From positions 2,489,531 to 2,553,530 of the forward strand of contig JAKSZU010000027.1 in assembly GCA_026018925.1 (NCBI GenBank): 64,000 bases of DNA, given 5' to 3'. Under the pieces are notes generated by a model. The model ran no database searches, was not told the DNA's origin, and saw only the letters and a program-made list of their open reading frames with translations. This DNA comes from Tupaia tana (lineage: Eukaryota > Chordata > Mammalia > Scandentia > Tupaiidae). This document shows positions 53,566-63,465 of the stretch, one piece after another (within the stretch, counting starts at the first letter, position 1; each line of letters opens with the position of its first letter). The translations under genes and the position numbers were made by a program.

Positions 53566-54580
53566 TGGCTACGTGCACAGGGATGTGGCTACGTGGACAG
53601 GGGATGTGGCTACATGGTTAGGGGACGTGGCCACATGAACAAGGGACGTGGCTACATGACATGGAACAGGGGACATGGCTACACGGAACAGGGGATGTGG
53701 CTACATGGACAGGGGACATGGGTACATGGAGGGGATGTGGCTACATGAACAAGGGATGTGGCTACATGGCATGGAACAGGGGACATGGCTAAACGGAACA
53801 GGGGACGTGGCTACATGGACAGGAGACGTGGCTACATGGACAGGGGACGTGGCTACACGGAACAGGGGACGTGGGTACATGGACAGGGGATGTGGCTACA
53901 TGGAGGGGATGTGGCTACATGAATAAGGGACATGGCTACATGGCATGGAACAGGGGACATGGCTACACGGAACAGGGGACGTGGGTACATGGACAGGGGA
54001 TGTGGCTACATGGACAGGAGACATGGCTACATGGACAGGGGACGTGGCTACACGGAACAGGGGACGTGGGTACATGGACAGGGGATGTGGCTACATGGAG
54101 GGGATGTGGCTACATGAATAAGGGACATGGCTACATGGCATGGAACAGGGGACATGGCTACACGGAACAGGGGACGTGGGTACATGGACAGGGGATGTGG
54201 CTACATGGACAGGAGACGTGGCTACATGGACAGGGGACGTGGCTACACGGAACAGGGGACGTGGGTACATGGACAGGGGATGTGGCTACATGGAGGGGAT
54301 GTGGCTACATGAATAAGGGACATGGCTACATCGCATGGAACAGGGGACATGGCTACACGGAACAGGGGACGTGGGTACATGGACAGGGGATGTGGCTACA
54401 TGGACAGGAGACGTGGCTACATGGACAGGGGACGTGGGTACATGGACAGGGGATGTGGCTACATGAATAAGGGACATGGCTACATGGCATGGAACAGGGG
54501 ATGTAGCTACAACCACAAGAGACGTGGCTACATGGAGCAGGGGACATGGCTACGTGCACAGGGGACGTGGCTACCACCCC
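53566..54580. repeat. Minisatellite with 195-bp higher-order repeat
   Basis: Basic units of 18-21 bp, GTGGCTACATGGACAGGGGA and variants (ATGGCTACACGGAACAGGGG), run for about 1 kb. From about 53735 to 54520 they are ordered into a 195-bp super-unit repeated at least three times (frame starts 53932, 54127 and 54322). Since 195 is divisible by three, it reads as a 65-residue repeat rich in Gly, Trp and His; this is not evidence of a protein. Confidence 0.95.
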
Positions 54581-54811
54581 CAAGTTTCTATTTTACTGCC
54601 CCTAATTTAACCTATGACCAAACTGCTGCCACACTGGACAGCAGGGCCACCCTACACCTCCCACTCTGAGCTCGGCCATGCCTAGGCCCTGCACTGCCTT
54701 CCCTCTCAGCCTCGGTTGGTTTTCCTTCTTCCAGCCCCGTTCCCCAGGAAGGACTTCCACAGCCCTGTGAGACGGGGAGCCAGGATCATGTGATTCCCCC
54801 AGAGAATTCTG

Positions 54812-55860
54812 CAGCCGGGCCAGCCCTTAGTCCAGGGGTTAAAGGAGCTGGATCCCGCATGGTTGGCTATGGTTGGAATCCCGGCCCTAGCAGCCTAAAA
54901 ACCACTGGGCGCTTGTGTGTGCACGGCCCAGAGCCCGCAGGATGTGCGTGCACGCCCCAGAGCTCGCAGGATGTGCGTGCACGCCCCAGAGCCCGCAGGA
55001 TGTGCGTGCACGCCCCAGAGCCCGCAGGATGTGCGTGCACGCCCCAGAGCACGCAGGATGTGCGTGCACGCCCCAGAGCACGCAGGATGTGCGTGCACGC
55101 CCCAGAGCCCGCAGGATGTGAGCGTGCACGCCCCAGAGCCCGCAGGATGTGCGTGCACGCCCCAGAGCCCGCAGGATGTGCGTGCACGCCCCAGAGCCCG
55201 CAGGATGTGTGCGTGCACGGCCCAGAGCCCGCAGGATGTGCGTGCACGCCCCAGAGCCCGCAGGATGTGCGTGCACGCCCCAGAGCCCGCAGGATGTGTG
55301 CGTGCACGCCCCAGAGCCCGCAGGATGTGTGCGTGCACGCCCCAGAGCCCGCAGGATGTGCGTGCACGCCCCAGAGCCCGCAGGATGTGTGCGTGCACGC
55401 CCCAGATCCCGCAGGATGTGCGTGCACGCCCCAGAGCCCGCAGGATGTGCGTGCACGCCCCAGAGCCCGCAGGATGTGCGTGCACGCCCCAGAGCCCGCA
55501 GGATGTGCGTGCACGCCCCAGAGCCCGCAGGATGTGCGTGCACGCCCCAGAGCCCGCAGGATGTGTGCGTGCACGCCCCAGAGCCCGCAGGATGTGCGTG
55601 CACGCCCCAGAGCCCGCAGGATGTGTGCGTGCACGCCCCAGAGCCCGCAGGATGTGCGTGCACGCCCCAGAGCCCGCAGGATGTGCGTGCACGCCCCAGA
55701 GCCCGCAGGATGTGCGTGCACGCCCCAGAGCCCGCAGGATGTGCGTGCACGCCCCAGATCCCGCCGGGATGGAGAGGAGGAGGAGGAAGGCTGGCAGCAT
55801 GACCCATCCGTCAGGGAGGGCCTTTCTCCTCCTGCCCCAGCTCTCTCACAAGTGAAAATG
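54812..55860 (+). mobile_element. tRNA-SINE split by its own minisatellite
   Basis: 5' half at 54812-54936: GGGCCAGCCCTTAGTCCAGG head, then GCTTGTGTGTGCACGGCCCA. 3' remnant after 55763: GCCGGGATGGAGAGGAGG, aligning with the family's CCGAGAGGAGAATGGAGGAG. Everything between is the 29-bp array. Confidence 0.8.
54937..55762. repeat. 29-bp minisatellite, about 28 copies, of SINE origin
   Basis: Unit is GCAGGATGTGCGTGCACGCC plus CCAGAGCCC. Most copies are 29 bp; several are 31 bp (GATGTGTGCGTG or GATGTGAGCGTG). The unit equals the SINE's own TG/CG site plus its CCCAGATCCCG block. No unit has a stop in any of six frames, so open frames up to 497 codons (+) and 368 codons (-) run through it. Confidence 0.96.
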
Positions 55861-56169
55861 AAAAAGAATTGTGTGGCAGAGGCAGAAGCTCGAAGATCGC
55901 ACCACCGTACAGAGGGGCCAAGGAGGACACCGGAGAGGGTGGAGCGCGGCGCCCAGGCCCAAGGAAGAGCCAAGGTGGAGAACGGGGTGAGGACGGCGAG
56001 GACCAGGGAGCCAGGTCAGCCCCGCCAGGCCAGGACGCTCCCGCAAACCCTGCGGGCCCAGCTCCACCAGACGGGGCACTGGCTCACTAGAAAACCTGGT
56101 CAAGATGGTCCCAAAGTGATGACCGTGAATGGAAGGAGAGAGAGGACTAGGCTCCTGAGGCTGGGGACA

Positions 56170-56408
56170 ACCTCGGGATCACAGTCGGGGACCTGGCCAG
56201 CTGGGGTTCGAGTCCCAGGCCTGACAGATGGAAAACCACAGTGGGTATGCGTGTGCATGCCTGGAATCCCAGGAGGAGAATGAGGAGAAGGCACCCGCCC
56301 CTGTGGGGTGGTTTCTCACTTTCTCTCTTACCGTCTCTGTCTCTCCCCTCAAGTGCACACACCCTATGGCGAAAACCTTAATAAAGAAAAAAATAAAAAA
56401 TAAAAAAC
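56170..56408 (+). mobile_element. tRNA-SINE, long form, 5' truncated
   Basis: GGGGTTCGAGTCCCAGGCCT head remnant; CACACCCTATGGCGAAAACC tail. Confidence 0.8.
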
Positions 56409-57230
56409 CCAGAGACCTAATTCCCCCCCTCCGACTCCTTCCCTTTCCCACCTCAGACCCTCCGGGCGTCTGTCAGCCTTGCCACCTCCTCCCCGCCTGT
56501 GTCTCGGGAGTCGGAACAGAGGCGGCCCGAGGACACGGAGCAGACACGGCGGAGGGTGGGGAGACTGAGAGCACAATGTCGGGGAGAACCGGAGGCCCCA
56601 GGGCAGAGGAGGGCGACGATCCGGGCTCCTGACTCAAAGCCGGCAGTAACAGGGTGCATGGAATTCACCAGTCAGACCAAGGCACTTCCAGGAGACGCTG
56701 GGACCACAGCGTCGGGCCAAGGCCATCAGGGCCACTTGGGCTGTGTCCTCGTACACACGATCCCGTGAGGTCCCTCGGGGTCTGTGAAGACACCAACGGT
56801 AACCGTTCTGGGGCTGCTCCCCTTGACTGGAGCTGTTTGGGGGGGCTGTGGGGCCGGGTGCTATTTCCAGCTTGGGCAGGTCCTCTGCTCCACAGCTTGG
56901 GTGACACGCCAGATCCCTGCTCCCTAACCCGACCCCCCCCCTCCCCCCCCGGCATCCCACTGCCGGTCCCGGATCTGAGCCCCCGGGAAGAAAGCAGTCA
57001 CCGCGGCTTCCTCTCTGAGTGAACCCTGGCCTGGGAGCCGAGGCAGACAGTCCCTCCCACCGGCAGGGCTCTGCTCAGAGCTCTGGCTGGACCTCGGGGC
57101 CCCCCAGCCAGCAGTGGGCACCCGCTCCCATCCTCAGAGCCGGCAGCCTCCGCGGGAGCTCCAGCCCTGAGAAAGGCAGGCACGGCCACTGTGAGACTGA
57201 GGTAAGGAGCCGCAAGCCTGCGAACGCGAA
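56409..57230 (-). other. Intron, nothing recognised
   Basis: Unique GC-rich sequence with a C-rich run at 56929-56950. Confidence 0.45.
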
Positions 57231-57237
57231 AGGCTTA

Positions 57238-57380
57238 TTTTTTTTAACTTTTTAATTTAAAATAATTTTAGACTTGAGCAACGTGAAGGTAAAATGTGGA
57301 CACATGCCTCTTGGCCCTGAGATATTTTCATGCACGCTTCGTAAAGATAAGGCCACCGTCGTCCAACCAGAGCGCTCCGA
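57238..57380. mobile_element. Possible LINE-1-related remnant
   Basis: TTTTTAATTTAAAATAATTT followed by TAGACTTGAGCAACGTGAAG resembles a common L1-associated 3' segment, strongly diverged. Confidence 0.3.
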
Positions 57381-58479
57381 TGGAAATCAGAAGATGAGCA
57401 GCCGCAATGCTGCCGATCGGCTGCTTCCATCCCGTCGGCTGTGCCCTGGCGTCCGGTACAGTACAGGAAAGGGATGTGTGTCCTGGCCCAGGGCCCGAGC
57501 CGGGACCCACACTCCGCATCTGGCTGCCCTCTCTCACCCGTTACTCGGAAACTGTCCCTCAGGCCTCCTCTGTGTTTTACGGCCGTCGTTTCGGTTTTTG
57601 TTTTTTGTTTTTTCAATAAAGGAGCCAGTTACTCTGTGGAATGTGTGTCGGTGGGGAAAAGACTCATTTTCAATTCATCTTTTGTTGACGTTACACGGCG
57701 AGAGCCACAAGAACGGAAGTGATGACGACACAACGTTCGAACAGCCAAGGTCCAACACCACAAACAGGAAAACTAACCGGCCCTTCGAAGCTGTGGGCAC
57801 AGGGGCCTGTCCTGCAAGGCCCGGGAGGAGGGGCTGAGTTCCACAGGACCCCTGCACACCCGCGCACGCTCACATGTGCACACCAGCTAGAAAGACTGAC
57901 AGGACCCCACAGTTCTGCATGTGAGAGGAGGCCGGACTGCTGAAGCCACGGCATCTGACCTTAACCGCAGCGCCTCCACGCCGCCCACCAGCTTCCCCCC
58001 GGCTCCTCAACTTCAAGACACACTTTTTATTTTTTTTCCCCCAAATTCACAAGCATTAGATTTCAGGTAGATGACACGACGGAGGGACACAGTCCCTGGG
58101 GGAGCGTTCCAACCACCCCCAAGCAGTTACAAAGTACAAGGGCCACTTTATACTCAGCACGAGTTCCAGAATCAGGTGGACGGGGAGCTTGTGGCTGCCT
58201 GGAAAGTGCTGGAAATCACTTCGCACAGCCTCGGGGGAAGCGACTTGGGCCCTCCGTGGCCCTCCAGGCACGCGGGGTCCTCGCTCCGCTGGCTTTGGAC
58301 AACCCCCCGCCCCCGACTGCAGCAGACTGGCGTGGCCAGGACAGAGGGCGCCGGATGCCAGAGACAAAGTCCACCCCGTAACCTCGGAGACACGGCGTGA
58401 AAGGCAGAGAAACTAACGTGTCAAAAGTGGCTGCTTCTCTGAGCAGGACTGGGGGGCAGTAGAGCCCCGTGGCCACGTC
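57381..58479 (-). other. Intron, nothing recognised
   Basis: Mixed unique sequence. AATAAA at 57615 (+) has no gene attached. Confidence 0.45.
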
Positions 58480-58640
58480 TCCATTCTGTAAACTAAGGGC
58501 AAGCATGTGGCACAGAAAGTGAGATGCAAGCCACTTATGTGCAGAAGGCGCAGAGCGGGGCCCAGTGTGATGTGTGAGCTGCCGGGCACGCTGCTAGGTC
58601 AGAACCGAGACCCACGTCCTACAGACCGGGCTGGACTACC
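58480..58640 (-). mobile_element. MIR-like fragment
   Basis: CCATTCTGTAAACTAAGGGC, GTGGCACAGAAAGTGAG and GAACCGAGACCCACGTC follow the MIR reverse pattern. Confidence 0.4.
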
Positions 58641-58714
58641 ACGCCTACCGTGGGTGCAGGCGCTCGCTCAGCCACCCAAGTAACTGAAATCACTACTTTT
58701 ATTGTACTTTATTC

Positions 58715-58980
58715 CATTCTATTTTAAGAGGCTTTTGCTTTAGGGTGCATGCGCTCTCCAGAGAGACAGAGACAATGTGAGGGAAAGTGAGAAACTGCCC
58801 CCGGGGGGGATGGCCACGCCGCAATCCCTTCTCCATTCTCCTCCCAGGATCTTGGGTATGCACGCACACGCGCCCACACATACACGCCCATGATTTTCAA
58901 GCCACTGGGTCTGGGACTCAAACCGCGGTCAGCCACGTGGGAGCCCAGCAACATAGCCACTGCACCCTCTGCCGGCCCGA
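58715..58980 (-). mobile_element. tRNA-SINE, long form
   Basis: GAGGCTTTTGCTTTAGGGTG start; CTGGGACTCAAACCGCGGTC; ends GCACCCTCTGCCGGCC. Confidence 0.9.
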
Positions 58981-59631
58981 CTGGGATCTCGGCAGTCAAG
59001 TTCCTCCCCCGACAGCATGAAGGTAGACCACTCGGTGTTGGGGCGAAGATGAAGAACCTGGTCCCTGAAGTCCTGACCAACCCTTTCCACCGCACGGCCT
59101 CTGGGCTTCTCGGAAACGCGCCCTCCAGGCCTCCGGCCCCGCACAGGAGCTCGGTCAAGCTCACAGGTCCAGCCTCAGACGCCTGGGTTACACCTCGGCT
59201 CTCAGGCCAGCGACATGGCACAGCGGCCATGCACTGGAGAGCAGCCAGACCCCACGCGGCTCCTGCCCTTCAAATCCCTGGCCGGGTCAGCCCAGCGCAC
59301 AGCCGGCCCCACGGCTAGAGGACTGAAAGAAAGGGGCACGGCCAGACCCTCCGGGGTGCTCTCCCCACTCCCTCATCGGCACAGCTGCAAACGCAGGAAA
59401 TAAAGACAGAAGGAAACCCTGGCTCCAGCCTGGGGCTGCGCGACCCGGGAGAACTGACTTAACCTCTCAGCGTCCCTTTCACGGTGACACCTGCAGGGCC
59501 CCTGGGAGAACCAGCAGGTGGACGTATGGACGACTTGGCACTGTGCCTGATGGGCTGCCGTAGCCGCAGTCACTCCACGTGGGTGCTGTTACTCAGTCCG
59601 TGGCAAAGGGCCGGAGGACAGGACCGACACC
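58981..59631 (-). other. Intron, weak repeats only
   Basis: A SINE-head-like stretch near 59198 (CTCAGGCCAGCGACATGGCA) and a MIR-like piece near 59455 (ACTTAACCTCTCAGCGTCCC) are too eroded to call firmly. Confidence 0.4.
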
Positions 59632-59745
59632 TGTTGAACGAGTGCCGGAACCGTGCCAAGCGCTTCACGAACACCACCTCATTTAAGCCTGGACGGCCCT
59701 GGCGAGACAGGCATTGCCATTCCCATTCTAGAGGGAAGTAAGTGC
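59632..59745 (-). mobile_element. MIR/L2-type fragment
   Basis: GTGCCAAGCGCTTCACGAAC, CACCTCATTTAAGCCTGG and ATTGCCATTCCCATTCTAGA match the standard MIR-region order. Confidence 0.6.
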
Positions 59746-59917
59746 AAACTCAGAACAGCGGGGGCACCCACAGCCCTGCCCAGCACAAGGAGAGGCAGCC
59801 CAGCCCCTTCCACCTGGCCGTGCGTGGGCCGCAGTTCTCCTGGTTCCAGAGAAACGGCTTTCCTGTGCATGGTGCACCCCACAGCTTACAGCACCGAAAT
59901 GTGGTTTCCTTTTTCTT

Positions 59918-60173
59918 TTTTAGGGAGAAATTTTTGCTATAGGACTCCTGTGCTCACTGGAGAGACAGAGAGCAGAGACAGACAGAGACACAGAAAGCAA
60001 GAGGTTACCCCACCCTCGGGGATGGCCACGCTGCAATCCCTTCTCCTCCATTCTTCTCTCTTGGGCATGTGCACACGTGCCTGTGAGTTTTAAGCCACCA
60101 GGTCCAGGACTCAAACTGTACTAGGCTACATGGGAGTCCAGCGGCGTAACAATTACGCCAACTGCTGGTCCCA
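59918..60173 (-). mobile_element. tRNA-SINE, long form
   Basis: AGAAATTTTTGCTATAGGAC start; ACAATTACGCCAACTGCTGG end. Confidence 0.9.
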
Positions 60174-60510
60174 TAACGCGTGGTTTTAACAAGTTCTGAC
60201 TGGGGAAGCAGATCCCATTTCCAGCAATCGAACGCCACACTGAGGCTCCACGTCCCCAAAGGAGACCCACGACACCAGCGGCAGGAACAGAGGGCAGCCT
60301 GGCCTGGGGCTTTCGGACCCTCCCCACTGAATCTGCCTGGGCTGTGACAGCTGCGTGGGCCCCTGGGTCACGTTCCGTGAAGCTTTTTCTAACAGGCAGC
60401 AAAGCTACAGCATGGTTCCTTCTCAGACAAAAACTTCAGGAAATGAGCAAAGCAGCAAAGAATTCCTGAGGCAAGACCCACAGCCCTGCCACGGACTTCT
60501 CCCTCGCTTT

Positions 60511-61046
60511 CCTCGCCTGGCCCCTCAGAGCCCCTGCGGACAGTCCTCGCCTGGCCTCCTCGGGGCCCCTGCGGACAGTCCTCGCCCTGGCCTCCTCGGG
60601 GCCCCTGCGGACAGTCCTCGCCTGGCCCCTCAGAGCCCCTGCGGACAGTCCTCGCCCTGGCCTCCTCGGGGCCCCTGCGGACATTCCTCGCCTGGCCCCT
60701 CAGAGCCCCTGCGGACAGTCCTCGCCCTGGCCCCTCGGGGCCCCTGCGGACAGTCCTCGCCCTGGCCTCCTCGGGGCCCCTGCGGACAGTCCTCGCCTGG
60801 CCCCTCAGAGCCCCTGCGGACAGTCCTCGCCCTGGCCCCTCGGGGCCCCTGCGGACAGTCCTCGCCCTGGCCTCCTCGGGGCCCCTGCGGACAGTCCTCG
60901 CCTGGCCCCTCAGAGCCCCTGCGGACAGTCCTCGCCTGGCCTCCTCGGGGCCCCTGCGGACAGTCCTCGCCCTGGCCCCTCAGGGCCCCTGCGGACAGTC
61001 CTCGCCCTGGCCTCCTCGGGGCCCCTGCGGACATTCCTCGCCCGGC
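60511..61046. repeat. 34-37 bp minisatellite, 15 copies, higher-order pattern
   Basis: Unit core GCCCCTGCGGACAGTCCTCG occurs 15 times with three linker types (GCCTGGCCCCTCAGA, GCCCTGGCCTCCTCGGG and GCCCTGGCCCCTCGGG), which recur in partly ordered blocks. Open frames on both strands (446 codons on +) run through it and are not believed coding. Confidence 0.95.
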
Positions 61047-61159
61047 CTGCTGGTTAACCATTAGCACACCTCAGGAAGAAGACACTGAGGTGTGCTTGTT
61101 TACGAAAGCTCTAGCTCCCTCGGTGAGGCGTGGAGGGGCTGGGTGGAGGTGCAAAGCTC

Positions 61160-61345
61160 CCTTGGCGTTCTGCCAGGCTGGCCCATGTGGGAAGGGTCTC
61201 AGGTTCAAGTCCGGAGACTCCCCTGAACACGCCGGGTACGCACACACCCTGATCTGGGTACGGCTGCGCTGGGGATGGAAAACAGCATCAAGACCCTGTT
61301 GGGGGTGCTTTTCTCTCTTTCTCCCTAAAGAAAGAAACTTAAGAA
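61160..61345 (+). mobile_element. tRNA-SINE, diverged
   Basis: GGCCCATGTGGGAAGGGTCT with CTCAGGTTCAAGTCCGGA; ends CTCTTTCTCCCTAAAG. Confidence 0.6.
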
Positions 61346-61347
61346 AA

Positions 61348-61500
61348 CAGGGCCAGCTCCAGAGCTTGCTGGCTAAGGAGCTAGACCCCACATGCCCAAC
61401 CATGTGGTTCAAATCCTGGACCAGTGGTGACCAGTTCCCACAGGGGTGGGTCTTTCTCCTCTCCATCTCTTTGTCTCTTTTTGGAGGAGGGGCGACACAG
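61348..61500 (+). mobile_element. tRNA-SINE, partial
   Basis: GGGCCAGCTCCAGAGCTTGC head and GTGGTTCAAATCCTGGACC; 3' part deleted. Confidence 0.65.
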
Positions 61501-62385
61501 CTGGCCTGCGGGTCTCAGCATGGGTGCCACCTCTGCCTTGGCACGGAGTGTGGCCGTTCTCAGAGACAGCCCAGAGCCCGCTGGCCCTGCTCCCACGGAG
61601 TGGGATGTCTACCTGGGTGGGCTCATGACTATCTGAACCAGCAGAATACTCAGAAGTTCTGCCGTGGTGGTCCCCGGCTCAGACGGAAGCCATGAAGCTG
61701 TCACCTGGTCATGCAGGGATGGCCGGGGGAGCCGACTTCCTGACGCCACCTCACGGACAGGCCACAGGCAGGTGCCAGGGGTGACAAGCCCAAGTGAGGT
61801 CCCAGGTGAGAGCCAAGGCCCACTGCAGACGTGCGTGGGCCCCCCGGCGTCCAGGCGCGCCCTCGAGCCCACAGCCCCAGGGACAGCCGACTGCACAAGA
61901 CAGGCGAGGACAGCCAGCTGCTCCCTTCAAATGGCTCGAAACAAAACGGAAGCTCCTGCGAGCTGGCACCCAAAGGGTGGCTGAAGGCGACAAGGCCATC
62001 CCCACGCCTTGTCTGTGTCTGCACCAGCAAAGGAAGCGCCCTGTCAGCTGGGCCCGGGGTCTCCCACCAGCTGTTCTTCCCTGTCGGGGCAAGCAACGGT
62101 ACTGCTTAAATAGCCCCGCAAAACTCAGCAAAGGGAAAGCCAGGCAGGAGCAGAGCGTCTGTCCAGCCCCCTTCAGGATGACAGGGCCGAGTCACCGGCT
62201 CTCCCGGAGGTGCTCTGCACACGGCCCGGCCCGGCCCAGACGCGCCGCAGAAGAGGAGCAGACCCAGAGCCGCTGGAAATGGCCAGGGGCCGACGGGCAG
62301 AGGGAGCGGCTCTCACAGGTGAGGGCTGGCCAGAGACGGCTGGGCCACCGCCAGGGGGTGAGGTTCACTAGGTGTCAAAGCATCC
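61501..62385 (-). other. Intron, nothing recognised
   Basis: GC-rich unique sequence. Confidence 0.45.
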
Positions 62386-62440
62386 CGCCAACACACACAC
62401 GCACACACGCACACTCGCACACTCACACGCGCGCACACCA
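62386..62440. repeat. CA-rich simple repeat
   Basis: Impure CA run with CG and TC interruptions. Confidence 0.85.
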
Positions 62441-62805
62441 CTACATTAAAATGCCTGCAATAAGCGCTGAGAAGGAAGAGGAACGGCTCAATATTAAAAG
62501 GCTGCAGTCCACGGGGACCAGAGCTCTCTGCCAGCTTGGGGATTGGAAGAGGCTTACCAACCTCGGGGAGAGCAAGCACCCTGTGAACCCCACGGACTGT
62601 CTGCCTTTGGGGTGGGGACACCCAGACAGGGCAGAGACAGACCCCTGGATGAACGCGGGGATGCAGGCACACGAGCCAGCTTGTACCCCACAGCGGATGC
62701 CCGAGCCCCACGGCCCAGCTGAGGAGCAGAGGCCCGTGCGCCGCCCTGGCTTCGCATGAAGACACAGCCTGGCTTCTAAGGCGACAGCTTCCATTTCAGG
62801 ACAGC

Positions 62806-62890
62806 CGGGTCGTTGGAAAGTCATGGCACAATTTTGCACAGAAAAAAAATAAAACAGAAAAAATACATCATGGCTTTTTGGACGACCCAA
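62806..62890. mobile_element. Short inverted-repeat DNA element (MITE-like)
   Basis: Left arm GGGTCGTTGGAAAGTCATGG pairs with right arm CATGGCTTTTTGGACGACCC, with TTTTGCACAGAAAA inside. Same design as 22121-22240. Confidence 0.55.
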
Positions 62891-62914
62891 TAGAAAGCTT
62901 TTTCTTCTTTCTTT

Positions 62915-63092
62915 TTTAAAGAATTATCTATTCAACTTATTATTATTATTATTATTATTATTTCATTTGGCCAGAGAGAGACACAGAAGAGGAGGAGGAA
63001 AGTGAGAAACCAAGCCTCCAGGTCTGGAACTCGATCTGCGGTCAGCCATGCGGGAGTCCGGTGCACTCACCACCATGCCACCTGCCAGCCCA
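62915..63092 (-). mobile_element. tRNA-SINE, short form
   Basis: (ATT)n at 62940-62962, CATTTGGCCAGAGAGAGACA, and CTCACCACCATGCCACCTGC end. Confidence 0.85.
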
Positions 63093-63237
63093 ATAGAAAA
63101 CTGCTTCTGTGTTCCAGCCAACAGCTCACACGAGTGTTGTCTTGGTAATGTGGCGACAGTAAATGAAGTCGTCTGAGAGAACCTACGTGTGCCCACAGAG
63201 CACGGAGAAACTAAGACTGACTATCTCATTTCCTTTT

Positions 63238-63465
63238 CAAGTTGCTAGAGGATGCATGCACTCATGAGAGACAGACAGACAGACAGGGAGAGGGAGAAAG
63301 CACCTCCGTGGGACGTGGCAGCAGCGCAGTCCCTTCTCCACTCCCACCCTACCAGGATCTGGCGCCTGCACATGCCTGCTGTCACCCGGGCAGTGATTCA
63401 AACCCTGCAGTCGGCCATGGGGGGGTCCAGGTCCTTCAGCCACTCAGCCACCAGGCTGACTCTAA
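63238..63465 (-). mobile_element. tRNA-SINE, long form, diverged
   Basis: AAGTTGCTAGAGGATGCATG start; head complement ends CCACTCAGCCACCAGGCTGA. Confidence 0.7.

Noticed and set aside
54790..56283. 497-codon + strand open frame, with - strand frames of 368, 306 and 301 codons over the same DNA
   Set aside because: It is the 29-bp array. No unit has a stop in any frame, so openness on both strands is a by-product. Composition is a pure repeat with no domain.
60355..61695. 446-codon + open frame
   Set aside because: Depends on the 34-37 bp array and runs through two SINE pieces; no recognisable domain.
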